Below, piece by piece: positions 1-6,832 of a stretch of 10,555 bases of DNA (its first letter is position 1; each line of letters begins with the position of its first letter). The translations under genes and the position numbers were made by a program. The notes below the pieces were generated by a model. That model saw nothing but the letters and a program-made list of their open reading frames with translations. It was not told the origin of the DNA and made no database searches. The stretch is from contig JAGDAL010000303.1 in the NCBI GenBank assembly GCA_017959525.1, positions 1 through 10,555 on the forward strand. Direction: 5' to 3'. This stretch comes from Lachnospiraceae bacterium. GTDB taxonomy: Bacteria > Bacillota > Clostridia > Lachnospirales > Lachnospiraceae.

Positions 1-317
1 AGGTAGGAGATTTTGAATTCATTACCGTACATCCCACATTCCTTTATGAATCCCTCTGGAACTTAGGTGTGCTGCTATTTATCTTATGGTATCGCAAGCG
101 TCAGAAGTTCTATGGAGAGCTCTTCGCACTTTACCTGATTCTCTATGGCATCGGACGTTTCTGGATTGAGGCGGTCCGTACCGATCAGCTGAAGATTCCT
201 GGAACCGAGATTCCGGTCTCCATGGTAGTATCCGTGATCATGATTGGATTCGCCGTCGGCTATGTGATTTACATGCGCCGCACCCATAAGCAGGATATTG
301 TAAAAACAACCGAATAA
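1..317 (+). CDS. lgt: Prolipoprotein diacylglyceryl transferase, C-terminal part (5' end outside window)
   Basis: Lgt is an integral membrane enzyme that moves diacylglycerol from phosphatidylglycerol onto the lipobox cysteine of prelipoproteins, the first step of lipoprotein maturation. The reading frame is open from base 3 to the TAA at 315-317, so about 104 C-terminal residues are visible. The first visible stretch reads VHPTFLYESLWNL, the conserved Lgt HPTxLYE motif. It is followed by YGIGRFWIEAVRTD (Arg codon at 156-158, Glu four residues later), which matches the conserved RxxxE pair that in E. coli Lgt is probably the essential R239/E243 region. A last hydrophobic helix (PVSMVVSVIMIGFAVGYVIY) and a basic cytoplasmic tail end the protein, as expected for the family. 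A GTG at 69 is an internal Val codon, not a start. Transcription probably stops at the terminator just downstream, separating lgt from the dcw operon. Confidence 0.95.
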   Translation, partial: VGDFEFITVHPTFLYESLWNLGVLLFILWYRKRQKFYGELFALYLILYGIGRFWIEAVRTDQLKIPGTEIPVSMVVSVIMIGFAVGYVIYMRRTHKQDIVKTTE

Positions 318-330
318 ATAATGTTACTTA

Positions 331-362
331 AAAGAGTCGTCACGAAAGTGACGGCTCTTTTT
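331..362 (+). terminator. Rho-independent terminator after lgt
   Basis: A 13-bp stem pairs 331-343 with 348-360 across a GAAA tetraloop (344-347), with one G-T wobble (339/353 region), and runs into a T tract at 358-362. It begins 13 bases after the lgt stop and insulates the mraZ promoter region from lgt transcription. Confidence 0.93.
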
Positions 363-454
363 GCGTTTGTCAGAACACCATCCACCACATGTAGTGGGAT
401 TTCCCTCCACCATGAACCACCAGTTGAAAATGCCGTAAAATCAAGGAAAACTAC
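363..454. other. Non-coding spacer upstream of the mraZ promoter
   Basis: No gene is seen between the lgt terminator and the predicted mraZ -35 element. The stretch is rich in CCAC/GTGG words: CCAC at 382, 385, 407 and 417, and GTGG at 394. The CCAC words at 407 and 417 are 10 bp apart, so the minus strand reads TGGTGG twice with a 10-bp period. A near-palindrome, CCACCACATGTAGTGG (382-397), has one mismatched pair. These may be extra MraZ-type boxes or simply base-composition effects. Confidence 0.5.
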
Positions 455-483
455 TTGCAAAAGAACGATTTGGGGAGTAAAAT
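455..483 (+). promoter_or_regulatory. Predicted sigma-A-type promoter of the mraZ (dcw) operon
   Basis: The sequence shows TTGCAA at 455-460 (4 of 6 consensus positions for -35), a 17-base spacer, and TAAAAT at 478-483 (5 of 6 for -10). Transcription would start near base 490, giving a leader of about 75 bases to the mraZ ATG at 566. The GTGG box array begins essentially at the predicted start site, so a protein bound there would block initiation or escape. A weaker alternative -10, TACGAT at 528-533, lies downstream inside the array. Confidence 0.65.
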
Positions 484-489
484 AAAAGC

Positions 490-527
490 AAACGTGGGGG
501 AAAGTGGTTAATTATGGAGTAAAGTGG
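490..527 (+). promoter_or_regulatory. Candidate MraZ operator: four GTGG-type boxes with exact 10-bp period
   Basis: GTGG occurs at 494-497, 504-507 and 524-527, with ATGG at 514-517 in the remaining phase position, giving four boxes each 10 bp apart. Two of them are the full word AAAGTGG (501-507 and 521-527). Known MraZ sites are short direct repeats: TGGGN spaced by 5 bases in E. coli (a 10-bp period) and AAAGTG[T/G] in mycoplasmas. Both descriptions fit here. The array lies between the predicted -10 and the mraZ ribosome binding site, consistent with autorepression of the operon. The function is inferred; the spacing is read directly from the sequence. Confidence 0.78.
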
Positions 528-546
528 TACGATATATACCATAGAG

Positions 547-555
547 AAAGGAGGT
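547..555 (+). promoter_or_regulatory. Shine-Dalgarno site of mraZ
   Basis: AAAGGAGGT is a near-perfect anti-16S match ending 10 bases before the ATG at 566. It decides the start: a GTG at 554 falls inside the site itself, and the ATG at 572 lies 16 bases away, so 566 is preferred. Confidence 0.88.
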
Positions 556-565
556 GTTCTGCAAC

Positions 566-997
566 ATGTTCATGGGCGAGTACAGCCACAGCATAGATGC
601 GAAGGGCAGATTGATTATGCCGGCAAAATATCGTGAGCAGCTTGGAAGCGAGTTCGTTGTGACCAAGGGCTTGGACGGATGCTTGTTTGTATATCCCCAG
701 GAAGAGTGGCAGAGCATCGAGACCAAATTCCGTGAGGTACCACTGACCACCAAGGACGCGAGAAAATTCTCCCGTTTCTTCTTTGCAGGAGCGGCAGCAT
801 GCGAGATTGATAAGCAGGGCCGAATCCTTTTGCCTGCAGTACTGCGAGAGTTTGCAGGATTAGAGAAGGACGTGGTATTGGTCGGCGTACTGAATCGAAT
901 CGAGATTTGGGACAAGACCAAGTGGGATGAGACCAACGGATATGACGATATGGATGAGATTGCCGAGCATATGGCAGATCTCGGACTTAGCATTTAA
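566..997 (+). CDS. mraZ: Transcriptional regulator MraZ
   Basis: MraZ is a ring-forming DNA-binding protein of the SpoVT/AbrB fold that represses the dcw operon in E. coli. The product is 143 residues, the usual family length. It has the two family half-domains, each marked by DxxGR: D11-R15 (HSIDAKGRL) and D82-R86 ([11 protein letters not shown]), with VYPQEEW near residue 45 between them. The start at 566 (MFMGEY) is chosen from the Shine-Dalgarno distance and because homologues begin the same way. It is the first gene of the operon, 11 bases before rsmH. The box array at 490-527 is its probable own operator. The long reading frame on the opposite strand is a shadow. Confidence 0.97.
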   Translation: MFMGEYSHSIDAKGRLIMPAKYREQLGSEFVVTKGLDGCLFVYPQEEWQSIETKFREVPLTTKDARKFSRFFFAGAAACEIDKQGRILLPAVLREFAGLEKDVVLVGVLNRIEIWDKTKWDETNGYDDMDEIAEHMADLGLSI

Positions 998-1008
998 CGG
1001 ATAGCAAT

Positions 1009-1950
1009 ATGGAAGAATTCAATCACTACTCCGTATTATTACAGGAGACAATCGACGAACTACATATCAAGCCGAATGGGATTTATTGTGATGGAACTCT
1101 CGGTGGCGGCGGTCACTCCTTCCAGATCGCCAGCCGCCTGGAGTCTGGGCGTCTCATCGGCTTCGATCAGGATCGGGATGCCATAGCAGCTGCAACGAAG
1201 CGCTTGGAGCCCGTTAGTGATAGAGTCACCATCGTCAAGAGCAACTATGAGAACATGGTTGCCAAGGTTCACGAACTGGGCTTTGACGGGGTGGACGGAA
1301 TTGTCCTGGATCTTGGCGTATCTTCTTATCAGTTGGATGATAAGGAACGCGGCTTTTCCTATATGCAGGAAGATGCACCGCTGGATATGCGTATGGACCA
1401 GGAGAGCGGTATGACCGCAGCAGATATCCTGAATACCTATCCGCAGGAAGAACTGATTCGCATATTGAGGGAATATGGCGAAGAGAAGTTCGCAGTCAAC
1501 ATCGCTAAGAATATCTGTAGTGCCAGGGAAGCGGAGCCGTTTGTAACGGCCGGACAGCTGAACGAGGTTGTTCGTAATTCCATTCCGAAGAAGGCACAGC
1601 TGACGGGCGGACATCCGTCCAAGCGTACGTATCAGGCGTTACGCATTGAGTTAAACAGGGAGCTTGCCGTATTAGAGGACAGTCTAAACGGCATGATTGA
1701 CTTATTGAACGACGGCGGTCGGATTTGTATCATTACCTTCCATTCTTTGGAAGACCGTATCGTTAAGAACGTCTTTAAAAAGGCAGAGGATCCATGTACC
1801 TGTCCGAAGAATTTCCCGGTATGTGTGTGCGGGAACAAGTCCAAGGGCAAGGTCATTACGAGAAAACCAATCCTTCCGAGTGAGGAAGAACTAGAAGTGA
1901 ATTCCAGATCAAAAAGCGCGAAGTTGCGTGTTTTTGAGCGTAGTGTATAA
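1009..1950 (+). CDS. rsmH: 16S rRNA (cytosine(1402)-N(4))-methyltransferase
   Basis: RsmH (older name MraW) uses S-adenosylmethionine to methylate N4 of C1402 in 16S rRNA, in the decoding centre. The 313-residue product has the family landmarks in order: HYSVLLQE at 6-13, the SAM-binding glycine loop [10 protein letters not shown] at 28-37, FDQDRDA at 52-58, [10 protein letters not shown] at 101-110, LDMRMD at 125-130, [12 protein letters not shown] at 202-213 and FHSLEDR at 244-250. A four-cysteine cluster, CTC-x6-CVC (C263, C265, C272, C274), follows. It is common in Firmicute RsmH, and its role is not known to me. The start ATG lies 11 bases after mraZ with only a weak Shine-Dalgarno site, suggesting translational coupling to mraZ. 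A long opposite-strand frame at 1060-1614 is a shadow. Confidence 0.97.
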   Translation: MEEFNHYSVLLQETIDELHIKPNGIYCDGTLGGGGHSFQIASRLESGRLIGFDQDRDAIAAATKRLEPVSDRVTIVKSNYENMVAKVHELGFDGVDGIVLDLGVSSYQLDDKERGFSYMQEDAPLDMRMDQESGMTAADILNTYPQEELIRILREYGEEKFAVNIAKNICSAREAEPFVTAGQLNEVVRNSIPKKAQLTGGHPSKRTYQALRIELNRELAVLEDSLNGMIDLLNDGGRICIITFHSLEDRIVKNVFKKAEDPCTCPKNFPVCVCGNKSKGKVITRKPILPSEEELEVNSRSKSAKLRVFERSV

Positions 1951-2058
1951 GCGTCGGCGAACAGTGGTGTGTGCTGCTGATGCATCAGGTGGGGACCTGG
2001 AGACTACACGTTTTCACAATATTCGATAGAGCATTACAAGTAATGCGGGGAGAGTCAT
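1951..2058 (+). other. Structured intergenic leader between rsmH and ftsL
   Basis: This 108-base gap is long for an otherwise tightly packed operon and holds no gene. It contains three inverted repeats: the perfect 12-bp palindrome CTGATGCATCAG (1977-1988), a 5-bp stem with GGGG loop (1986-1990 with 1995-1999), which overlaps the palindrome, and GCATTAC-AA-GTAATGC (2031-2037 with 2040-2046). The last ends one base before the GGGGAG ribosome binding site (2047-2052) of the next gene. No convincing promoter or terminator T tract is present, so control of translation or an mRNA processing site is possible but unproven. Confidence 0.5.
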
Positions 2059-2550
2059 ATGCAAGAATACAGAACTTATGAGATCGACATGGTCGATTAT
2101 CAATATGGTAATCTTGCTCCGGCCGTCCAGCCGGGTCTGGAAAGACAGCGCATGGAAGAGGAGCGGATTCGTCGCAAGCAGGAACGCGAGCGCCGTATGC
2201 GCAAGGCACGCTTGCAGGAGCACAAGAAGGAATTACGCCGTCGTAAGATTCATGCGTTGAATCTGACTTTGGGCGTGGTGGTGTTCGGAGTTTTATGCAC
2301 CAGCTATATTTACTTACAGAACAGCATTACCACCAGTATGCATAACATCGCAACATTGCAGAGTGAGATTTCCGACTTGAAGGCAGCCAATGCAGCAACC
2401 GAGAGCCGTATTCACACTTCTACCAATCTGAACGACATCAAGAACCGTGCAATCAATGAATTTGGAATGGTCTATGCAACCAGCGACCAAATAGTGTATT
2501 ATGATATGCAGGATGAGGACTACATGAATCAGTACGACAGCATTCCGTAG
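2059..2550 (+). CDS. ftsL: FtsL-like septum formation protein
   Basis: This is a bitopic membrane protein of the FtsL/DivIC class, which joins FtsQ/DivIB to scaffold and activate the septal FtsW-FtsI synthase. The 163-residue product has a cytoplasmic N-terminus of about 65 residues, one transmembrane helix at about 67-87 (LNLTLGVVVFGVLCTSYIYL), an extracytoplasmic heptad-type region (about 88-118), and the family ending DIKNRAINEFGMVYATSDQIVYY (residues 126-148). Residues 28-63 are almost all Arg, Lys, Glu or Gln, probably a long charged helix. It is longer than B. subtilis FtsL (about 117 residues) because of this N-terminus. The start is ATG with GGGGAG seven bases upstream. Its place between rsmH and the PBP gene is the standard ftsL position, which supports the name more than sequence similarity does, since FtsL is poorly conserved. 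Confidence 0.87.
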   Translation: MQEYRTYEIDMVDYQYGNLAPAVQPGLERQRMEEERIRRKQERERRMRKARLQEHKKELRRRKIHALNLTLGVVVFGVLCTSYIYLQNSITTSMHNIATLQSEISDLKAANAATESRIHTSTNLNDIKNRAINEFGMVYATSDQIVYYDMQDEDYMNQYDSIP

Positions 2551-2569
2551 GAAGCGGTAGGATGATACT

Positions 2570-4447
2570 TTGGTGAGAAGAAGAAATAAACAAAAGAAAA
2601 TAACGAAAATAACCAGAAGAATGCAGGGAAGACTGTGGATCGTATTCAGTCTCATCTGCGTTCTTTTTGTGATTCTAATCGGACGTTTGATGTATATCCA
2701 GTACACCAGTGGAGACCGTTACGAGAAAATCGTGCTTTCCCAGCAGGTGTATGACAGTGCGGTCATCCCGTTCCAGCGCGGCAACATTACGGACTCCAAG
2801 GGAACGGTGCTTGCGACCAGTATCGACGTATACAACGTTATTTTGGATTGCAGCGTCTTGAATGAAAAAGAGAAGAATATCGATTCGACCATTGTTTTAG
2901 TCACCACCTGTTTCCCGGAGATTACCGCGGAGAAGATGCGTCAGGAATTATCCGAGCATCCGGACAGCCGCTATATCAAGCTGGCCAAGAAGGTAAGCTA
3001 CGAGGCGAAGAGCAATTTCGAGACCTTGGCTGAATCCGACGATTACAAGAAGAAGATTTCCGGTATCTGGTTTGAAAAAGAGTACGTGCGCAGTTATCCA
3101 TACGGACAGCTGGCATCTGCTATGATTGGATTCTCTACCTCCGGTAACCTGGGTGTCATCGGATTGGAGAATGAGTACAATCATTACTTAAATGGTATCA
3201 ACGGCCGTTCCTACGGTTATTTGAACGACGACAGCAACATGGAGCAGACCGTGGTGGAGCCGCAGAATGGATACACGTTGGTTACTTCGATTGATGTGAA
3301 TATCCAGAGCATTGTGGAACAGGAGATTCTCAACTGGAACAATGCACATATCGATGAGGAACATCCGAAGGGCAGTGAGCATACGGCAGTTTTGGTAATG
3401 AATCCACAGAACGGTGAGATTCTGGCTATGGCGACCTATCCGACCTTCGATTTGAATCATCCCCGTGATCTGGCAGCCAGCGGCCTGTACAAGCAGGAAG
3501 AGATTGATGCCATGACAGAGGATGAGAAGTTAGAGAAGCTGAATCAGCTCTGGCAGAACTATCCGGTGACTTATACCTACGAGCCGGGTTCTACCTTCAA
3601 GCCGTTTACCATTGCAACGGGACTTGAGACCGGAACCTTACAGGATGGGGATACCTTCTTCTGCGACGGTGGTGAGGAAGTCAGCGGACATTTCGTTCGT
3701 TGTACCGGACTTAGCCGAGGCGGACATGGAGAAGAGACTATCCAGAAGGCGTTGGAGGATTCCTGTAATGATGCATTAATGCAGATGTCCTTCCGCATTG
3801 GCGGCGACAATTTTGCCAAGTTCCAGCATATCTTCGGATTCGGTCAGAAGACCAACGTGGATCTTCCGGGTGAAGCCCGAACCGATTCCTTATTATACGG
3901 TGCGGAAGATTTGAACCGTACCGCAATCAACTTAGCAACCAACTCCTTCGGACAGAACTTCAACACCACCATGGTACAGTTGGGTAGTGCGTTCTGCTCC
4001 ATTATCAACGGCGGTAATCTGTATCAGCCGCATGTGGTTACCAGCATTGTAGACAGTGCCGGCAATACCATAGAGACCATTGACCCGGTGGTAGAGAAGA
4101 AGACCATCTCCAAGGAAGTCTCCGATGAATTGAAGACCTTCCTACGCGGCGTCGTTGTAGAAGGTACCGGTAAGTCCGCAGCTGTCGAAGGCTACGAGAT
4201 TGGTGGTAAGACCGGTACAGCCGAAAAATTACCTCGTGGAACCGGCGATTATCTGGTATCCTTTATTAGTTACGCGCCACAAGACAATCCGCAGGTAATG
4301 GTATATACTATCGTAGATGTCCCGAATGACGAAGATCAGGAACATTGTCAGGGACCAAAAGAAATTACAAGAAATATTTACAGCCAGATTCTGCCGTACC
4401 TCGGTGTGGAGAAGACAGCAGTAGAAGAGGTAGAAGTGGCACAATAG
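2570..4447 (+). CDS. ftsI: Class B penicillin-binding protein, FtsI/SpoVD type (peptidoglycan D,D-transpeptidase)
   Basis: This membrane-anchored transpeptidase crosslinks septal peptidoglycan as partner of the SEDS polymerase encoded downstream. The 625 residues comprise a basic cytoplasmic start (RRRNKQKK), a transmembrane helix at about 23-43, a PBP dimerisation domain (RGNITDSKG at 70-78, near IGLENEY at 197-203) and a transpeptidase domain with all three active-site motifs: STFK (nucleophile S341, K344), SCN (398-400) and KTG (547-549, in GGKTGTAEK). The protein ends about 75 residues after KTG with an acidic tail, so it lacks the C-terminal PASTA domains of B. subtilis PBP2B and SpoVD. 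The start is TTG at 2570 with AGGA seven bases upstream; GTG at 2573 is equally plausible. It lies 19 bases after ftsL. Only one such PBP gene is present, so sequence alone cannot say whether it is the vegetative FtsI or a SpoVD orthologue. Confidence 0.94.
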   Translation: MVRRRNKQKKITKITRRMQGRLWIVFSLICVLFVILIGRLMYIQYTSGDRYEKIVLSQQVYDSAVIPFQRGNITDSKGTVLATSIDVYNVILDCSVLNEKEKNIDSTIVLVTTCFPEITAEKMRQELSEHPDSRYIKLAKKVSYEAKSNFETLAESDDYKKKISGIWFEKEYVRSYPYGQLASAMIGFSTSGNLGVIGLENEYNHYLNGINGRSYGYLNDDSNMEQTVVEPQNGYTLVTSIDVNIQSIVEQEILNWNNAHIDEEHPKGSEHTAVLVMNPQNGEILAMATYPTFDLNHPRDLAASGLYKQEEIDAMTEDEKLEKLNQLWQNYPVTYTYEPGSTFKPFTIATGLETGTLQDGDTFFCDGGEEVSGHFVRCTGLSRGGHGEETIQKALEDSCNDALMQMSFRIGGDNFAKFQHIFGFGQKTNVDLPGEARTDSLLYGAEDLNRTAINLATNSFGQNFNTTMVQLGSAFCSIINGGNLYQPHVVTSIVDSAGNTIETIDPVVEKKTISKEVSDELKTFLRGVVVEGTGKSAAVEGYEIGGKTGTAEKLPRGTGDYLVSFISYAPQDNPQVMVYTIVDVPNDEDQEHCQGPKEITRNIYSQILPYLGVEKTAVEEVEVAQ

Positions 4448-4462
4448 AAAAGAGGAATTCAC

Positions 4463-5428
4463 ATGTTTAGTTTATCGTTCATTACGGATCTTATTGCAAT
4501 GGCCGTTAGTTTTGCGTTGGCAGTCTTGATTGGACATTTTGCAATTCCGGTGTTACAGCGCCTGAAGGCTAGCCAGACGGAGCGTAATATTATGGAATCC
4601 CACGTGAAGAAGAACGGAACCCCAACCATGGGTGGTGTGATTTTTCTTGGAGCGATGTTACTTACTTGTTTGGCTTGCGTGCATATTCAGCCCCAGATCA
4701 TTCCGGTCATGATTCTGACCATTGGATTCGGATGTATCGGATTCTTGGATGATTATTTGAAAGTTGTATTAAAGCGCAGCGATGGATTACTGGCTTGGCA
4801 GAAGATGCTTCTGCAGATTGCAATTACCACCGTGTATGCGGTTTATATTGTCCGCTTCTCCGGAGTATCCCTTACCATGCGTGTACCGTTTACCCACGGT
4901 GCTATGTGGGATCTTGGATGGCTTGCCATTCCGCTGTTGTATTTTGCAGTCATCGGAACGGTAAACGGAACCAACTTCACCGACGGTTTGGATGGTCTTG
5001 CAACCAGCGTTACCGTTGTGGTAGCAGCATTTTTTACCGTTGCAGCTTATGTACTTGGCGTCAAAATTGATATTGTTGGATTTGCAATGATGGGCGGCTT
5101 ACTTGGATTTTTGGTATACAACCGTCATCCGGCCAAAGTCTTCATGGGTGACACCGGTTCCCTTGCACTTGGCGGATTTGTTGCCGGTATGGCTTACATG
5201 TTGCAGATGCCGCTATTTATTATTTTTGTTGGCATCATTTATTTGGTAGAAGTCCTGTCTGTTATTTTGCAGGTAGGTTCTTATAAGCTTCGTCACGGAA
5301 AGCGCATTTTCCGTATGGCTCCGATTCATCATCATTTTGAGCTCGGTGGCTGGAGCGAAGTAAAGATTGTAGTTGTATTTACCGCAATCACAGCAGTTGT
5401 TAGTATCGTAATGTATTTTGGAATCTAG
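4463..5428 (+). CDS. mraY: Phospho-N-acetylmuramoyl-pentapeptide-transferase
   Basis: MraY is a polytopic membrane enzyme that transfers phospho-MurNAc-pentapeptide from UDP to undecaprenyl phosphate, making lipid I. The 321-residue product is close to the B. subtilis length. Conserved signatures are TPTMGGVIFL (53-62), the catalytic aspartate pair in FLDDYLKV (D96, D97), NGTNFTDGLDGL (168-179, with D174 and D177), FMGDTGSLALGG (227-238, with D230) and the histidine motif APIHHHFEL (286-294). About ten hydrophobic segments span the chain. The ATG start has AGAGGAA upstream and lies 15 bases after the PBP gene. The murE/murF genes that often sit between these two are absent here. Confidence 0.98.
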   Translation: MFSLSFITDLIAMAVSFALAVLIGHFAIPVLQRLKASQTERNIMESHVKKNGTPTMGGVIFLGAMLLTCLACVHIQPQIIPVMILTIGFGCIGFLDDYLKVVLKRSDGLLAWQKMLLQIAITTVYAVYIVRFSGVSLTMRVPFTHGAMWDLGWLAIPLLYFAVIGTVNGTNFTDGLDGLATSVTVVVAAFFTVAAYVLGVKIDIVGFAMMGGLLGFLVYNRHPAKVFMGDTGSLALGGFVAGMAYMLQMPLFIIFVGIIYLVEVLSVILQVGSYKLRHGKRIFRMAPIHHHFELGGWSEVKIVVVFTAITAVVSIVMYFGI

Positions 5429-5436
5429 AAGAAAGC

Positions 5437-6798
5437 GTGACACATTTGGCAGAGAAATACTTAGTAATCGGAACAGGCATCAGCGGAATTGCTGCCTGCA
5501 ATTTGTTACAGAAAAATCAGAAGAACCTGGTGCTCTTTGACGGCAATGAGCAGTTGGATATGGTGGCTTTTAAAGCCAAGCAGCCGTCTCTTGCAGACGT
5601 TGAGATGTATGTGGGAACCCTTCCACAGCCGGTATTGGAGAGCATTACCGTAGCAGTTTTAAGCCCGGGCGTTCCTACGGATTTACCGATGGTAGAGGAT
5701 ATGCGCAAGCGCGGCATCACCATCTCCGGTGAGATTGAGCTGGCATACCAGATGGGTGCAGGTTCTGTGGTAGCCATTACCGGAACCAACGGTAAGACCA
5801 CAACCACAGCCTTAACCGGCGAGATTATGAAGCGTCATTTTGATGATGTACGTGTGGTAGGAAATATCGGTATTCCTTATACCCAGGAAGCCGCAACCAT
5901 GACTCCGGATACGGTGACCGTCGCAGAGATTTCCAGCTTCCAGTTGGAGACTATCTCTACCTTCGCACCGCATGTATCTGCGATTTTGAACATTACACCG
6001 GATCATCTGAACCGTCATCATACCATGGCCAATTACATTCAGGCCAAGGAAGATATTACCAAGTATCAGACAGCCAGTGATGTTACGGTATTAAATTACG
6101 AGGATGAAGTGCTGCGTGCATTCGGACAGCAGTTGCATCACAAAGTAGTATACTTCTCCAGCGCAAGAGCATTGGAAGACGGATTATACTACGAAGACGG
6201 CAAAATCTTCTGGAACCGTAACGGTGCCACAGAAGAGATTATTGCAGTAAATGAATTACAGATTCTCGGTCTTCACAACTATGAGAACGTGATGGCAGCC
6301 GTTGCGATGGCAGATGCCATGGGCGTTACTATGGAGGAGATTCGCGAAGCGCTGCGTGCCTTTGTGGCAGTAGAGCATCGTATTGAATATGTATGCGAGA
6401 AGCGTGGGGTTCGTTTCTATAACGATTCGAAGGGTACCAACCCGGATGCAGCCATTAAGGGCATCCTAGCCATGGACCGCAAGACCTGCCTCATTGGCGG
6501 TGGATATGATAAGGAATCTACCTATGATGAGTGGATTGAGAGCTTCGGCGACAAGGTGAAGCTTCTGGTCCTCATCGGACAGACCCGTGAGAAGATTGCA
6601 GAATGTTGTAAAAACCACGGATTCAATGATTATGTTTTTGCTGAGTCCTTGGAAGAAGCCATCGATCGTTGCTATGAATGTGCAGCAAGCGGAGAAGCAG
6701 TGTTGTTGTCTCCGGCATGCGCAAGCTGGGGTATGTTTAAGAATTATGAAGAGCGTGGACGCATCTTCAAAGAATACGTACGTAATTTAGCAGAGTAG
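5437..6798 (+). CDS. murD: UDP-N-acetylmuramoyl-L-alanine--D-glutamate ligase
   Basis: MurD is the cytoplasmic ATP-dependent ligase that adds D-glutamate to UDP-MurNAc-L-Ala. The 453-residue product has the normal length and order: an N-terminal Rossmann-like UDP-binding domain (LVIGTGISG at 9-17, LSPGVP at 75-80), a central ATPase with P-loop GTNGKTTTT (116-124), EISSFQLE (164-171) and NITPDHLNRH (185-194), then a C-terminal domain beginning near HRIEY (314-318) with NDSKGTNPDA (329-338) and LSPACASWGMFKNYEERG (424-441). The start is uncertain. GTG at 5437 has only a weak AGAAG site at close range, while TTG at 5446 (MAEKYLVIGTG) lies 10 bases after GAAAG; choosing it would shorten the protein by three residues. 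It follows mraY by 8 bases, so the two are probably translationally coupled. Confidence 0.97.
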   Translation: MTHLAEKYLVIGTGISGIAACNLLQKNQKNLVLFDGNEQLDMVAFKAKQPSLADVEMYVGTLPQPVLESITVAVLSPGVPTDLPMVEDMRKRGITISGEIELAYQMGAGSVVAITGTNGKTTTTALTGEIMKRHFDDVRVVGNIGIPYTQEAATMTPDTVTVAEISSFQLETISTFAPHVSAILNITPDHLNRHHTMANYIQAKEDITKYQTASDVTVLNYEDEVLRAFGQQLHHKVVYFSSARALEDGLYYEDGKIFWNRNGATEEIIAVNELQILGLHNYENVMAAVAMADAMGVTMEEIREALRAFVAVEHRIEYVCEKRGVRFYNDSKGTNPDAAIKGILAMDRKTCLIGGGYDKESTYDEWIESFGDKVKLLVLIGQTREKIAECCKNHGFNDYVFAESLEEAIDRCYECAASGEAVLLSPACASWGMFKNYEERGRIFKEYVRNLAE

Positions 6799-6832
6799 AA
6801 CGCAAGAGAAATTCCAAGGAAAGGAGGTTGCT

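Noticed and set aside
554..565. Upstream GTG start for mraZ
   Set aside because: The codon lies inside the Shine-Dalgarno site, and homologues begin at the ATG giving MFMGEY.
508..993. 161-codon open frame on the minus strand across mraZ
   Set aside because: It lies antisense to a clear mraZ, has no family features, and is explained by the codon pattern of the plus-strand gene.
1060..1614. 184-codon open frame on the minus strand inside rsmH
   Set aside because: rsmH is intact with every family motif. The antisense frame has no ribosome site or recognisable domain.
4795..5070. 91-codon plus-strand frame inside mraY
   Set aside because: It is out of frame with the intact mraY, has Cys/Arg-rich nonsense composition and no ribosome site.
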